A stretch of DNA of 64,000 bases, from contig NZ_JAMTCD010000004.1 in NCBI RefSeq assembly GCF_025370255.1, positions 124,001 to 188,000 on the forward strand, in the 5' to 3' direction. How positions within the stretch are numbered: position 1 is the first letter of the stretch; the number at the start of each line of letters is the position of its first letter. This DNA comes from Shewanella holmiensis. Its GTDB lineage: Bacteria; Pseudomonadota; Gammaproteobacteria; Enterobacterales; Shewanellaceae. Position numbers and translations under genes: made by a program. Below, in pieces: positions 9,699-19,061 of the stretch. A model generated the notes under the pieces. That model was not told the DNA's origin. It saw nothing but the letters and a program-made list of their open reading frames with translations, and ran no database searches.

Positions 9699-10497
9699 AA
9701 CGGTAAGTTTATTGAGTGCAAATATGCAGGTTAGGTTATCAATATCAGCATCAAGTGCAACTGTTTGTAGTCATATTGTTTTCATAGCCCTAAAAAACAT
9801 AGCCAGTTGATCGCGATTAATTTGAGGTCATTAAACCTGTTCGGTCAAAAAACAACCATCAAAATAAGATCAAGTTATTCATTCTGAAAATGATCTTTTA
9901 AGTTTATGAAAATAAGGCATTTAAATGCTTTTTGTTTTTTGTATAAATGCCTTTTAAAAAAGTTACACGCTTTTATCCCTAGTATTTCACACATAGTTAT
10001 CCACAGTTTTGTTGAATAACACAGTAAAGTTATTGTCTTAACCGATGTAAAAGCTATCGTCAATGACTTTTTTAACGAAAAAATCGCTTTTTTTATAAAT
10101 ATTCGGTTGTTATTTGTGAATAAGTTTTATTGTGTCGATGATGTTTGTAGAATAACTTTAAGTGCGGTTAAAAAGTGAGCTTTAATTGGTTTTGATGCGT
10201 TTTAATTGCGAGGTTAATATTTAAAAGTCTGTTTTTATTGGTTTAATTTTATTTTGTGTTTTTTTTGAATCAATAGTCTATGACTGTTTTTTTAATCAAA
10301 TAACCCAGTTTACGGAAGTTTCAAACAGAGATATCCACAGATTTTGTGGATAACACATCATTACAACGATTCGTGCTGTTGATAAAATACCTTAAAATCC
10401 ATATTTATCCCAAATTATGTTGAAAATAGGGGTTTGCCGATAGCCAAGCTTTGTGAAACAATCACATTAATGAAATTTTTGTGAAATTGGAGTCCAT
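9699..10497. other. long AT-rich mutH-rppH intergenic region
   Basis: About 800 bases without a convincing gene between the divergent mutH and rppH. It contains four DnaA boxes, listed separately, and long A/T runs. The rppH promoter and ribosome site (TTGGAGT before GTG 10498) lie at its right end. A TGTGA-N5-TCACA palindrome at 10452-10466 has the wrong spacing for CRP. Confidence 0.7.
9997..10353. promoter_or_regulatory. DnaA-box cluster, probable DARS2 counterpart
   Basis: Four DnaA boxes are visible: TTATCCACA at 9997-10005 (plus strand, perfect), TTATTCACA at 10115-10123 (minus strand, fits TTATNCACA), ATATCCACA at 10331-10339 (plus strand, one mismatch) and TTATCCACA at 10345-10353 (minus strand, perfect). 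The last two face each other five bases apart. In E. coli the DnaA-reactivating sequence DARS2 lies between mutH and rppH (ygdP) and has inverted boxes in its core. The same synteny and arrangement here suggest the same role, regenerating ATP-DnaA for replication initiation. IHF and Fis sites were not identified. Confidence 0.65.
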
Positions 10498-11022
10498 GTG
10501 ATTGATAGCGACGGCTTTCGCGCAAATGTGGGCATCATTATCTGTAACAAGTTCGGTCAAGTAATGTGGGCAAGACGTTTTGGTCAGCATTCTTGGCAAT
10601 TCCCACAGGGGGGGCTTGATGAAGGCGAAACTGCTGAGCAAGCTATGTATCGTGAGTTATATGAAGAAGTCGGTCTTTTACCTGAACATGTTCAAATTCT
10701 GACAACTTCTCGTGCTTGGTTACGTTATCGTTTACCAAAGCGGTTAATTCGACAAGACAGCAAACCTGTGTGTATCGGACAAAAACAGAAATGGTTTTTG
10801 CTACAACTGAAAGGGCATGACAATACCATCAACTTGAATTCATCGGGTCATCCAGAGTTTGATGATTGGCGTTGGGTCAGTTATTGGTATCCTGTTAGGC
10901 AGGTAGTGTCTTTTAAACGAGATGTTTATCGTAAGGTGATGAAAGAGTTTGCTGTGACGACTCTAGCACTGCAAGCCAGAGAAGTTCATCAAAATAGACG
11001 AAGAGGTCGCAACCGAAATTAA
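10498..11022 (+). CDS. rppH: RNA pyrophosphohydrolase (Nudix)
   Basis: A 174-residue Nudix hydrolase. The complete Nudix box GX5EX7REUXEEXGU spans residues 39-61, with RELYEEVGL at its end. RppH removes pyrophosphate from the 5' end of triphosphorylated transcripts and so starts RNase E-dependent mRNA decay. The basic C-terminal tail ([11 protein letters not shown]) is consistent with RNA contact. The start is GTG with TTGGAGT five bases ahead; the ATG two bases earlier is in another frame and stops at once. It leads an operon with ptsP (27-base gap), as in many gammaproteobacteria. Confidence 0.95.
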   Translation: MIDSDGFRANVGIIICNKFGQVMWARRFGQHSWQFPQGGLDEGETAEQAMYRELYEEVGLLPEHVQILTTSRAWLRYRLPKRLIRQDSKPVCIGQKQKWFLLQLKGHDNTINLNSSGHPEFDDWRWVSYWYPVRQVVSFKRDVYRKVMKEFAVTTLALQAREVHQNRRRGRNRN

Positions 11023-11049
11023 CTGCCATAATTAAAGGACGGGAAGAAA

Positions 11050-13284
11050 GTGTTAAATACACTTAGGGACATTACACAGGCAGTCGCTGCGGCTAATACG
11101 TTAGACGTTGCGCTTGAGTTATTGGTTGTTCAAACCAAGCAAGCTATGGCAACCCAGTGTTGTTCGGTTTATCTTCTTGAGCAGCAACAGCTTGTACTTT
11201 CTGCGACTGAAGGACTGCAGCGTTCTGCTATTGGCAATGTGAAAATGCCCTTGTCACAAGGGTTGGTCGGATTAGCCGCTGAGCGTGAAGAAGCGGTTAA
11301 TCTGGCTGATGCAAGAGTGCATCCCCGCTTTAAATTATTCCCCGAAGTAGAAGAAGAAGAATATCGCGCCTTTCTGGCTGTACCGATCATTTACCAAAAG
11401 ATGGTTGTTGGCGTCATCGTGGTGCAACAACCCGAACCTAGACAGTTTAGTGAGGGGGAAGAAGCCTTTTTAATGACGCTAGCTGCGCAGTTAGCTGTGG
11501 TTATTCGCAGTCTAAAAAATAGAGCGGCTATCTCGAATGTCCAAGACAAAGTGGTATTTAGTGGCACCACAGCATCAAGTGGCATTGCAATTGCCAAAGG
11601 ATTTGTGCTTGGTGGTGCGATATCTTTAGAGCAAGCTGATTTAGCGTGTGAAGACATTGCACACGAAACCCATCGTATTAAGTTGGCAATTAACCGCAGC
11701 AGAGATAGGTTAAACGCCCTATCGCAACGATTTGAAAATGATCAAGCCGAAGACGTCGCCTCTATATTTTCTGCTTTTAAACTGTTACTTGATGACAACA
11801 GCCTTGGTGGTGAATACGTTCGTGAAGTGGCTGGCGGATGGCGAGCAGAATCCGCTGTTAGCCGAGTTTCCATCCGTTATATCGAACAGTTCTTGGCGAT
11901 GGACGATCCCTATTTAAAAGAACGTGCCAGTGATATTCGTGAGTTAGGCCAAAAAGTATTACGTCAGCTTATTGAGCCCGATCGATTAGAATTAGAACCT
12001 GATACTCCAGTCATACTGGTTGCCAAAGAAGTTGATGCCACAATGTTGGCTGAATTCCCTCGGCATAAATTAGCCGGTATTGTCACTAAATTAGGCGGGG
12101 TGAATGCGCATGCTGCCATACTTGCGCGCGCACTAGGGGTCCCCGCTTTAATTGGTGTTGAACAGGTTTTAGATACCAATATTGATAATAAATTATTGGT
12201 GCTAAATGCCACTCGTGGCCAATTGTTAGTTTCACCTTCTCCAACTGTGGTTGATGAGTATCGTGTGCTGATAAATGCTGATGTTGAAAAGCAAAAGCGT
12301 TTTTCTGCAGAGCTAACCCTTCCTGCTGAAACATTAGATGGCCGTCGTATTCATCTATATCTCAATGCGGGCTTACTAAGTGGTATGGAATCACCCATTG
12401 CTGATGGAGCGGATGGGATTGGTTTATATCGAACTGAAATTCCGTTTATGTTGCACCAGCGCTTCCCGAGTGAAGCCGAACAAATTAAGGTTTACCAACA
12501 AGTGCTGAGCGCCGCAGGAACAAGACCGGTTGTTATGCGCACTCTTGATGTTGGCGGTGATAAGCCATTACCGTACTTGCCGATCAAAGAAGATAATCCT
12601 TTTCTTGGTTGGCGTGGAATTCGATTATCTTTAGATCATCCTGAACTCTTTTTAGTGCAATTAAGAGCAATGTTGCAAGCGGGCGGGTCAGGTCAGCAAT
12701 TGCAAATCCTGTTGCCTATGGTCAGTAATCTAGATGAAATTGATCAAACCTTAGAATATTTAGAGCAAGCTTATGAAGAGCTAAATGTTGAACTCGCTAG
12801 TGTCTTGACTCGTCCTAAAATTGGCGTGATGTTAGAAGTGCCTGCATTGTTGTATCAATTGGCCGATGTTGCAAAAAGAGTTGATTTTGTTTCCGTGGGC
12901 AGTAACGATTTAACGCAATATTTATTGGCAGTTGATCGCAATAATCCCAGTGTTAGCTCTTTGTTTGATAGTTATCATCCCGGTATTTTACGGGCATTAA
13001 AGCGCGCATTAGATGAGTGTCAACAGTACAAATTAGATGTCAGTGTTTGTGGTGAGCTTGCCGGCGAGCCTTATGGGGCTTTGCTTTTGGTCGCTATGGG
13101 TTACACAAAACTTAGTATGAACCAAGCAAGCTTAGCGCGGATTAATTATTTGCTTAGGCGTGTGTCATGCAATCAACTTAATTTGTTATTAGAGCGATGT
13201 TTAGCCGTGTCAAATGCCACGCAAGTGAAGCAACTTCTGCAAACCTTTACTGAACAACATCACTTAGAAGATATATTGCATTAA
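11050..13284 (+). CDS. ptsP: nitrogen-PTS enzyme I (PEP-protein phosphotransferase)
   Basis: EI-Ntr, 744 residues. A GAF domain occupies about residues 10-155 and is followed by the EI N-terminal region (172-295), the swivelling phosphohistidine domain with His354 in GGVNAHAAILARALG, and the PEP-binding barrel (about 420-710) with the VCGELAGEP cysteine motif. It takes phosphate from PEP and passes it to NPr, linking nitrogen and potassium status to regulation. The start is GTG after a purine-rich stretch. It is the second gene of the rppH-ptsP-TSUP operon. Confidence 0.95.
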   Translation: MLNTLRDITQAVAAANTLDVALELLVVQTKQAMATQCCSVYLLEQQQLVLSATEGLQRSAIGNVKMPLSQGLVGLAAEREEAVNLADARVHPRFKLFPEVEEEEYRAFLAVPIIYQKMVVGVIVVQQPEPRQFSEGEEAFLMTLAAQLAVVIRSLKNRAAISNVQDKVVFSGTTASSGIAIAKGFVLGGAISLEQADLACEDIAHETHRIKLAINRSRDRLNALSQRFENDQAEDVASIFSAFKLLLDDNSLGGEYVREVAGGWRAESAVSRVSIRYIEQFLAMDDPYLKERASDIRELGQKVLRQLIEPDRLELEPDTPVILVAKEVDATMLAEFPRHKLAGIVTKLGGVNAHAAILARALGVPALIGVEQVLDTNIDNKLLVLNATRGQLLVSPSPTVVDEYRVLINADVEKQKRFSAELTLPAETLDGRRIHLYLNAGLLSGMESPIADGADGIGLYRTEIPFMLHQRFPSEAEQIKVYQQVLSAAGTRPVVMRTLDVGGDKPLPYLPIKEDNPFLGWRGIRLSLDHPELFLVQLRAMLQAGGSGQQLQILLPMVSNLDEIDQTLEYLEQAYEELNVELASVLTRPKIGVMLEVPALLYQLADVAKRVDFVSVGSNDLTQYLLAVDRNNPSVSSLFDSYHPGILRALKRALDECQQYKLDVSVCGELAGEPYGALLLVAMGYTKLSMNQASLARINYLLRRVSCNQLNLLLERCLAVSNATQVKQLLQTFTEQHHLEDILH

Positions 13285-13312
13285 ACCGCAGGGCGTATTT
13301 TAGGGGACAACC

Positions 13313-14113
13313 TTGGACAATTTTCTACTTATTTTTGCTATTTGTTTAGCATTAGGTTCTTTAGTGGGTTTTTTAGCCGGATTACTGGGTATTGGTGGCG
13401 GTCTTATTATTGTTCCAGCGTTGCTGTACATTTTGCCTTGGGTAGGCATAACCTCTTCACAATTAACTCACGTGGCGATCGCAACGTCGCTTAGCACGAT
13501 TATTTTAACTTCTTTGTCTTCTGCTACCGCGCATCACAAACGCGGCAATATCCCCTGGCCATTATTTAAACCAATTTTACCGGGGATTATTATTGGTGCA
13601 CTTTCTGCGGGTTTTGTCTCTGAGTTGATCCCATCAGATCAATTGCAGCAAGCTTTTGCGGTTTTTGTGGTGTTAATGGCTCTGCAAATGGCATTCCCGT
13701 TTAAATCTAAGGGTGAGGGGAAAATGCCTGGCGATGGCGTTTTGTTCTTGATCTCTGTGATTATTGCATTAGTCGCAGGAATGATGGGCATTGGTGGTGG
13801 CGTATTATTAGTGCCTTTCTTAAGCTTCTGTGGATTACAGATGAAACAGGCCGTTGGTTTTTCATCCGCGACGGGTTTTTTGATTGCGATTGCAGGCACC
13901 ACAGGATACGTGGTTGCAGGCTTTGATGCGCCAGATTTACCTTCTGGTACCCTAGGGTATATTTATCTTCCTGCGCTATTTGGCATCATTATTAGTTCAA
14001 TGATCTTTGCACCACTTGGCGTTAAAGCGGCTAGCACACTACCTACGCCAAAACTAAAAAAGGCCTTTGCAGGCCTATTATTTATTGTGGGTTTAAAAAT
14101 GATATTCAGTTAA
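13313..14113 (+). CDS. TSUP-family (TauE/SafE) membrane transporter
   Basis: A 266-residue protein with about eight transmembrane segments and the two internal repeats typical of the TauE/SafE (TSUP) family. The repeats are marked by the glycine-rich motifs LLGIGGGLIIVPAL near residue 25 and MMGIGGGVLLVPFL near residue 155. Family members export sulfite, sulfoacetate or related organosulfur anions; the substrate here cannot be told. The start is TTG with AGGGGA six bases ahead. It follows ptsP by 28 bases in the same operon. In relatives lgt and thyA come next, but here the neighbour is an inverted thyA. Confidence 0.85.
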   Translation: MDNFLLIFAICLALGSLVGFLAGLLGIGGGLIIVPALLYILPWVGITSSQLTHVAIATSLSTIILTSLSSATAHHKRGNIPWPLFKPILPGIIIGALSAGFVSELIPSDQLQQAFAVFVVLMALQMAFPFKSKGEGKMPGDGVLFLISVIIALVAGMMGIGGGVLLVPFLSFCGLQMKQAVGFSSATGFLIAIAGTTGYVVAGFDAPDLPSGTLGYIYLPALFGIIISSMIFAPLGVKAASTLPTPKLKKAFAGLLFIVGLKMIFS

Positions 14114-14139
14114 CTCATGGTTTAGTTAACTGAATATCA
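14100..14139. repeat. 16-bp perfect inverted repeat at the TSUP/thyA junction
   Basis: Arms at 14100-14115 and 14124-14139 (TGATATTCAGTTAACT and its complement) pair perfectly around an eight-base loop. The left arm includes the last codons and stop of the TSUP gene. It could act as a bidirectional terminator between convergent genes, although it is AT-rich and lacks a T tract, or mark a rearrangement point. Confidence 0.7.
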
Positions 14140-14148
14140 ATATACATG

Positions 14149-15000
14149 TTAAACCGCAAAAGGATATTGAATCGCATCGTGGTGCTGATAACCTTCAACT
14201 TCAAAATCATCTAATGTGACCCAAGTTTCAATATCTTTAAGGCTCTTAATATCTGGATTGATGATTAACTGAGGTGAGGCAAAAGGTTCACGCTTGAGTT
14301 GAATATCGCGCATTGGTGCTAGTTGATCTTCATAAATATGGGCGTTAACAATTTTGTGATAGGCCTGACCTGGTTTTTTACCCGTTATTTGCGCCATTAA
14401 TGCCAATAATACGTAAACCTGAACCATATTGAAATTTAACCCAAGCGGAACATCACAGCTGCGTTGTGTACTGTTCAGATATAAGGTGTCACCTAATAAT
14501 GAAAAGTGATGCTCATACATGCATGGGCGTAAGCAGCCTAAGTCAAATGCGCCTGGGTGTAAAAATGTCAGGATCTCGCCACGATTATCAATCCCTTTAG
14601 AAAGGTCATCAACAATACCTTGCAGTAAGTCAACATGACCTCCATTAGGTTTTGGAAACGCTCGTCCTAAGGCACCATATATTAACCCTAAATCATCTTC
14701 GCCTTTACGATTTGGGTTCTTTAACCATGCTTCATTTAAGTTCGCATTAGCGTCCCAGGTTTTGGTGCCAAGAGCGCGAAACTCTGCCGCACTTTGGTAA
14801 CCGCGCATATAACCGATAATTTCAGCAATTGCTGATTTCCAGAAGCTTTTTCGAGTTGTTACCAGTGGAAATTGATTATTGGCAACATCGTATGTCAGGT
14901 CGGCATTAATGACGGTTAAACAACGCTTGTTTGTCCGTTCATTATTAACCCAAGTGCCTTCATTAACGATACGTTGGCAAAGATCCAAATACTGTTTCAT
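14149..15000 (-). CDS. thyA: thymidylate synthase, Vibrio-type
   Basis: A 283-residue thymidylate synthase making dTMP from dUMP and methylenetetrahydrofolate. The catalytic cysteine is Cys160 ([13 protein letters not shown]), with Arg180 and Asp183 ([15 protein letters not shown]) for dUMP binding. The sequence resembles the 283-residue Vibrio enzyme ([17 protein letters not shown] start, [16 protein letters not shown] end) rather than the 264-residue E. coli type expected, from memory, in other Shewanella. It is inverted relative to the upstream operon, and lgt is missing from the locus. AGGGA precedes the ATG. The function is secure; the transfer history is inference. Confidence 0.95.
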   Translation of the reverse strand: MKQYLDLCQRIVNEGTWVNNERTNKRCLTVINADLTYDVANNQFPLVTTRKSFWKSAIAEIIGYMRGYQSAAEFRALGTKTWDANANLNEAWLKNPNRKGEDDLGLIYGALGRAFPKPNGGHVDLLQGIVDDLSKGIDNRGEILTFLHPGAFDLGCLRPCMYEHHFSLLGDTLYLNSTQRSCDVPLGLNFNMVQVYVLLALMAQITGKKPGQAYHKIVNAHIYEDQLAPMRDIQLKREPFASPQLIINPDIKSLKDIETWVTLDDFEVEGYQHHDAIQYPFAV

Positions 15001-15684
15001 GGTGTCCCTGATTTTATTGTGCGTTATCGGCTGAGTATACCTTTGTGTCGTTTAGGCATAAACCCATTATTTATCGATATTTATTTATACTTAAAGTAAT
15101 TTGCACTTTGGAGATAGACTTTTGCCGCATATAAGGCGTTAGATCAAATTCAGTAGGTTATCGTTTTTTTTTGATTAATCCAAATTAAGATGTGTAAGCT
15201 GCAAATGCCTTTACTTGTTAAATTAAGACGCTATATGTTGGCTATTATTTAGCTTTTTAGCAGACTAAAAAGTGTTTTTTCTTGATTAATGGCATCAGGG
15301 GAGCTGAGTGCTCGTGAGTGCATTTTGTGCGGTGTTAAATTATGGGATTATCATCAGCCTAATAAATATAAAGCTATGCTTATTTCTGAAAGTGAATTTA
15401 CCCTAATAAAATCAACTGTTGTTTACATTGCAATCAATTTTAATACTGGTTGATAAATGTTTTTTAACATTTATGTTGCATTTATCATCAAATTGATAAG
15501 TTATTGATGATTAGTGGAAAGAGCTGACTAATGGAATAACAGTGATTTTATGGCCTTTAAGTAAGTAAAAACGAATAAATGTGCACTCAACTCGGTTTTT
15601 TCGATGTATAAGCTCGAAACATTCGATTATATTTGTTTTAATGTTCTGGTATAGACTCAAAGCATCGATTTTTAGGAGTTACAA
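15001..15684. other. thyA-nhaA intergenic region
   Basis: A 684-base AT-rich region between divergent thyA and nhaA. No coding remnant of lgt or of a second thyA was recognised, nor any transposon end. It must hold both promoters; the nhaA ribosome site AGGAGT lies at its right end. Otherwise nothing is visible. Confidence 0.6.
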
Positions 15685-16857
15685 ATGGAAAAAGCACTTA
15701 GAAACTTCCTGAGCCAAGAGTCCGCTGGCGGGATCATCTTAATGATTTCTGTCGCCTTGGCCATGATTTTAGCAAATTCACCATTAGCTGGTTTGTACGA
15801 AGGTTTTTTAAATACTGAAGTACAAGTTCGTGTCGGTGCATTAGATATTGATAAGCCACTGTTGTTGTGGATTAATGATGGTTTAATGGCACTATTTTTC
15901 TTGTTGATAGGCTTAGAAGTTAAGCGTGAACTATTAGAAGGGGCATTATCTACAGTCGCAAAAGCCTCTTTACCTACTTTTGGCGCTATTGGCGGTATGC
16001 TATTTCCTGCGCTATTTTATTTGATGTTTAACTACTCAGATCCTGCAACTCAAGTGGGTTGGGCTATTCCTGCTGCTACGGATATTGCTTTTGCTTTGGG
16101 TATTATGGCGTTACTCGGAAATCGCGTTCCTGTCGCGTTAAAAGTATTCTTATTAGCGCTGGCGATCATTGATGATCTGGGTGTTATTGTCATCATTGCA
16201 CTCTTTTACAGTACAGATTTATCGATGCTGAGTTTGATTATTGCAGCTATTGCGATTGCACTAATGGTTGTCTTAAATCGAAAAGGGGTGACATCATTAA
16301 CACCGTATGGATTACTTGGATTCATTCTTTGGGTTGCAGTATTGAAGTCGGGCGTACATGCTACATTGGCAGGTGTGATTATCGCTTTCTGTATTCCATT
16401 AAGGGCTAAAGATGGCACATCGCCTTCAGAGCACCTAGAGCATAGCTTACATCCTTGGAGTACGTTCTTAATTTTACCTGTGTTTGCATTTGCTAATGCT
16501 GGTTTATCATTGGCTAATATGACTTTTGCCTCTTTTGCTGAACCCATTACCATTGGTATTATTTTAGGGTTAGTGTTGGGTAAACCTATTGGTGTTTTAC
16601 TGTTTAGCTTTATTGCGGTTAAGCTTAAATGGGCAGAATTACCACCAGGTATAGGTTGGAAACATATTGCTCCTGTGGCGGCTATGTGTGGTGTTGGTTT
16701 TACCATGTCAGTTTTCATTGCTTCACTTGCATTTGAAAACTCACCAGCAGCGTTTGGTGATTTTGCAAGATTAGGCATTTTGACAGGTTCATTACTTGCG
16801 GCTTTATTGGGGTACTTCTGGTTAGACAAGGTGTTACCGAAAAAAGGAGCCAAATAA
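15685..16857 (+). CDS. nhaA: Na+/H+ antiporter NhaA
   Basis: A 390-residue NhaA with about twelve membrane segments. Asp163 and Asp164 ([14 protein letters not shown]) and Asp133 ([10 protein letters not shown]) fall at the same residue numbers as the ion-binding aspartates of E. coli NhaA. It exchanges cytoplasmic sodium for external protons across the inner membrane, giving pH and salt homeostasis. The ATG has a good AGGAGT site. Its TAA stop overlaps the ATG of the next gene (TAATG), suggesting translational coupling. The regulator gene nhaR lies two genes downstream. Confidence 0.96.
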   Translation: MEKALRNFLSQESAGGIILMISVALAMILANSPLAGLYEGFLNTEVQVRVGALDIDKPLLLWINDGLMALFFLLIGLEVKRELLEGALSTVAKASLPTFGAIGGMLFPALFYLMFNYSDPATQVGWAIPAATDIAFALGIMALLGNRVPVALKVFLLALAIIDDLGVIVIIALFYSTDLSMLSLIIAAIAIALMVVLNRKGVTSLTPYGLLGFILWVAVLKSGVHATLAGVIIAFCIPLRAKDGTSPSEHLEHSLHPWSTFLILPVFAFANAGLSLANMTFASFAEPITIGIILGLVLGKPIGVLLFSFIAVKLKWAELPPGIGWKHIAPVAAMCGVGFTMSVFIASLAFENSPAAFGDFARLGILTGSLLAALLGYFWLDKVLPKKGAK

Positions 16858-17243
16858 TGAAAACGTTATCTGTTGTCGCTATAGTGGCAAGCCTCGGGGT
16901 GTTTACTTTCCCAGTGTCTGCAAACTCATTTGACGTGTGCTTAAAAGATTCAACGAGTCCAAGTTGCACAAGCTATCTTGAGGGGGTGGTTGATGGTGCG
17001 TTAATGTACCGTAAAGATGTACCTGCAAAGAAAGTGGAAGCCAATAGTTATGAGTCTAGGGCATTAAAATATCGAGCTGGAAAACGCTATCAAAAAGCGA
17101 ACAGTAAATATTGCGCCAGCCAAGTACCGATTAAAAGTGACATTGTAGATGCTTTATCTGAACAGGTAGCAATGGATAACGTTTCAAACAGTGATGAACT
17201 TGAGTCAGTCATTAATTCGCTGATGGATTGTCGTAAGCAGTAA
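16857..17243 (+). CDS. small exported four-cysteine protein, possibly Rap1a/Tai-like
   Basis: A 128-residue protein with a clear signal peptide ([21 protein letters not shown], cut near SAN). The mature part has four cysteines (Cys28, Cys37, Cys86, Cys125), which probably form two periplasmic disulfides. The segment CTSYLEGVVDGALMY recalls the Rap1a/Tai family of immunity-like proteins, but this is a tentative match by eye. No partner toxin is nearby. The start overlaps the nhaA stop, so the protein is made with the antiporter. Function unknown. Confidence 0.75.
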   Translation: MKTLSVVAIVASLGVFTFPVSANSFDVCLKDSTSPSCTSYLEGVVDGALMYRKDVPAKKVEANSYESRALKYRAGKRYQKANSKYCASQVPIKSDIVDALSEQVAMDNVSNSDELESVINSLMDCRKQ

Positions 17244-17261
17244 TGTATTTTTTACTTGTCT

Positions 17262-17293
17262 AAAATCGCTCACGCTTGTGGGCGATTTTTTTT
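17262..17293 (+). terminator. terminator of the nhaA operon
   Basis: AAAATCGCTCAC pairs with GTGGGCGATTTT (one wobble pair) around a GCTT loop, followed by more T residues. Confidence 0.85.
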
Positions 17294-17393
17294 ATAAGTC
17301 AGAGGGATTTCATTGCTTTGTAAATGCTCCTCTCAATATAGCTAATTACAGTTAGCCTGTTAATTAAAGCGTATTCTTTAAAAGGCGTATGTT

Positions 17394-18326
17394 ATGCAAC
17401 ATCTAAATTATAATCACCTTTACTATTTTTGGATGGTTAAGCGCAAAGGGTCCGTTGCCAAAGCCGCTGAAGCCTTATGTTTAACGCCGCAAACAATAAC
17501 GGGACAGATGCGCTTATTAGAAAATCGTTTAAAGGGGTCATTATTTAAACGTGTTGGACGTAATTTAGAAGCAACCGAATTAGGTGAGGTTGTTTTTCGC
17601 TATACCGATAAAATGTTTAATTTGAGTTATGAAATGCTTGATTTGCTCAACTACCAAAAAGATACATCGGTTCTTTTTGAGGTTGGCATTGCTGATGCGC
17701 TCTCAAAAGCGCTTGCAAGCCGGGTATTGTTAACGGTTATTCCACATGACGGCTCTATACATTTAGCATGTTATGAATCAACCCATGAGAGCTTGATAGC
17801 TCGTTTACGTGAGCACAAATTAGATATAATTTTATCGGATTGTGCGGGTGAATCGTTAAAATATAGCGATATTTTATCTAAAAAGTTGGGTGAATGTGGG
17901 GTAAGTTTTTTTTGCGCTCACTCAATCGATGCGCCATTTCCTACTTGTTTAGAACAAGAGAAATTATTGATCCCCGGGATCCGTACTTCTCTTGGGCAAC
18001 AACTGCATAGTTGGTTCGCTGAAAAAAATCTTAACGTGAGTATTTTAGGTGAGTTTGATGATGCAGCCATGATGAAAGCTTTTGGGTATTTCAAACGTGG
18101 TATTTTTGTTGCACCGTCTATTTATCGACATGATATACTTTCGCAAGGAATGGTTTTATTAGGTGAAACCTCCGATATTAAAGAAGAATATCATGTCATG
18201 TTTGCTGAGCGAATGATTCAACATCCCGCAGTAAAAAGTTTACTTGAAACTGATTTTACCGATTTATTTTTAGGGTTAGATCAACAAGTACAAGATTTTG
18301 ATAATCGTTTAGGTTTCGCTGATTAA
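17394..18326 (+). CDS. nhaR: LysR-family regulator NhaR
   Basis: A 310-residue LysR protein. The N-terminal helix-turn-helix (YNHLYYFWMVKRKGSVAKAA) matches NhaR, the sodium-responsive activator of nhaA, and the rest is an LTTR effector-binding domain. Position next to nhaA supports the name. It has its own upstream region after the nhaA terminator, so it is probably transcribed separately. The ATG at 17394 starts the conserved MQHLNYNHLYYF sequence. Confidence 0.92.
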   Translation: MQHLNYNHLYYFWMVKRKGSVAKAAEALCLTPQTITGQMRLLENRLKGSLFKRVGRNLEATELGEVVFRYTDKMFNLSYEMLDLLNYQKDTSVLFEVGIADALSKALASRVLLTVIPHDGSIHLACYESTHESLIARLREHKLDIILSDCAGESLKYSDILSKKLGECGVSFFCAHSIDAPFPTCLEQEKLLIPGIRTSLGQQLHSWFAEKNLNVSILGEFDDAAMMKAFGYFKRGIFVAPSIYRHDILSQGMVLLGETSDIKEEYHVMFAERMIQHPAVKSLLETDFTDLFLGLDQQVQDFDNRLGFAD

Positions 18327-18363
18327 CCCTAGTGGTTAGTCCTTATTATTGCAGGAGTATGTG

Positions 18364-18612
18364 TTGGAATTAATGAATATAGCTAGAGTTCGCTGGGCTT
18401 GTCGTCGCGGAATGCTAGAACTTGATGTATTGTTTCAACCCTTTGTTGAGACACATTATCAACAATTGCCTGATAACGATAAGCAAACGTTTATTCGCTT
18501 ATTAGAGTGTGAAGATCCTGAGTTATTTGCTTGGTTTATGGGACATGAACAATGCCCTGATGTCGATTTAGCTGCGATGGTAATAAAAGTTCGTGGACGC
18601 CCAGCACCATAA
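18364..18612 (+). CDS. sdhE: FAD assembly factor SdhE (CptB)
   Basis: An SdhE/YgfY protein of about 82 residues that promotes covalent flavinylation of succinate dehydrogenase and fumarate reductase. It has the conserved RGMLELD motif and the LLECEDPELFAWFMGH segment. Start choice is uncertain: AGGAG at 18353-18357 is followed by GTG 18361, TTG 18364 and ATG 18373; TTG 18364 has the best spacing. It overlaps cptA by 20 bases. SdhE may also serve the FAD enzyme NadB encoded next to it, but that is speculation. Confidence 0.88.
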   Translation: MELMNIARVRWACRRGMLELDVLFQPFVETHYQQLPDNDKQTFIRLLECEDPELFAWFMGHEQCPDVDLAAMVIKVRGRPAP

Positions 18613-19036
18613 GCAAACAGTAAAGGTCCCTCGCACAAGTCTCTTTGTGTTGAGGGCGTCGTTTCATCAATACCTTTGTTACTGGCTAATATTTGCTGTC
18701 GTGATGACGAGTTTCATCGCCTGGCCAAGCCTAGAATCAACTTTATTAACGCTCATTTTTTACGGGTGTATTGTTGTCGTCATCATCGTGTTCATTAGAC
18801 AACTTTGTCGATTAAGGCATTGGCAATGCCAGATAGTATTAGATGGGGTTTCAGGTGGCCGATTAGCGACAGAAGACTTGTTTAAATTTGGTAAACCGGC
18901 TTTTATTTGTCCTTTATTTTGTATGCTTTATCTTGAGTTTGAAGATCACTCTCGACAAATATGTTGTGTATGGGCTGATATGCTAGACGACACTCAGTAT
19001 AGAACCTTATGTCGTCTTGCACAGCAGTCTAGTTAA
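18593..19036 (+). CDS. cptA: YgfX/CptA-family membrane protein
   Basis: A 147-residue protein with two adjacent membrane segments (about residues 28-68) and a small cytoplasmic domain, the layout of YgfX/CptA encoded next to sdhE in E. coli. It was described there as the toxin of a CptAB pair acting on MreB and FtsZ, a claim since disputed because its partner is SdhE. The GTG start at 18593 overlaps sdhE by 20 bases, so the two are translationally coupled. It is convergent with nadB. Confidence 0.8.
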   Translation: MDAQHHKQTVKVPRTSLFVLRASFHQYLCYWLIFAVVMTSFIAWPSLESTLLTLIFYGCIVVVIIVFIRQLCRLRHWQCQIVLDGVSGGRLATEDLFKFGKPAFICPLFCMLYLEFEDHSRQICCVWADMLDDTQYRTLCRLAQQSS

Positions 19037-19061
19037 TTACATTTTATTTAACGAAACATAT

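Noticed and set aside
10452..10466. TGTGAAACAATCACA as a CRP site before rppH
   Set aside because: The half-sites are perfect but separated by five bases instead of six, which places them on the wrong helical register.
9699..10497. Chromosome replication origin
   Set aside because: DnaA boxes are present, but there are only four, and dnaA, dnaN, gidA or mioC are not adjacent; the mutH-rppH context fits DARS2 better.
16206..16853. 215-codon open frame antisense to nhaA
   Set aside because: It mirrors the nhaA codons, has no ribosome site and shows no protein family features; it is a shadow frame.
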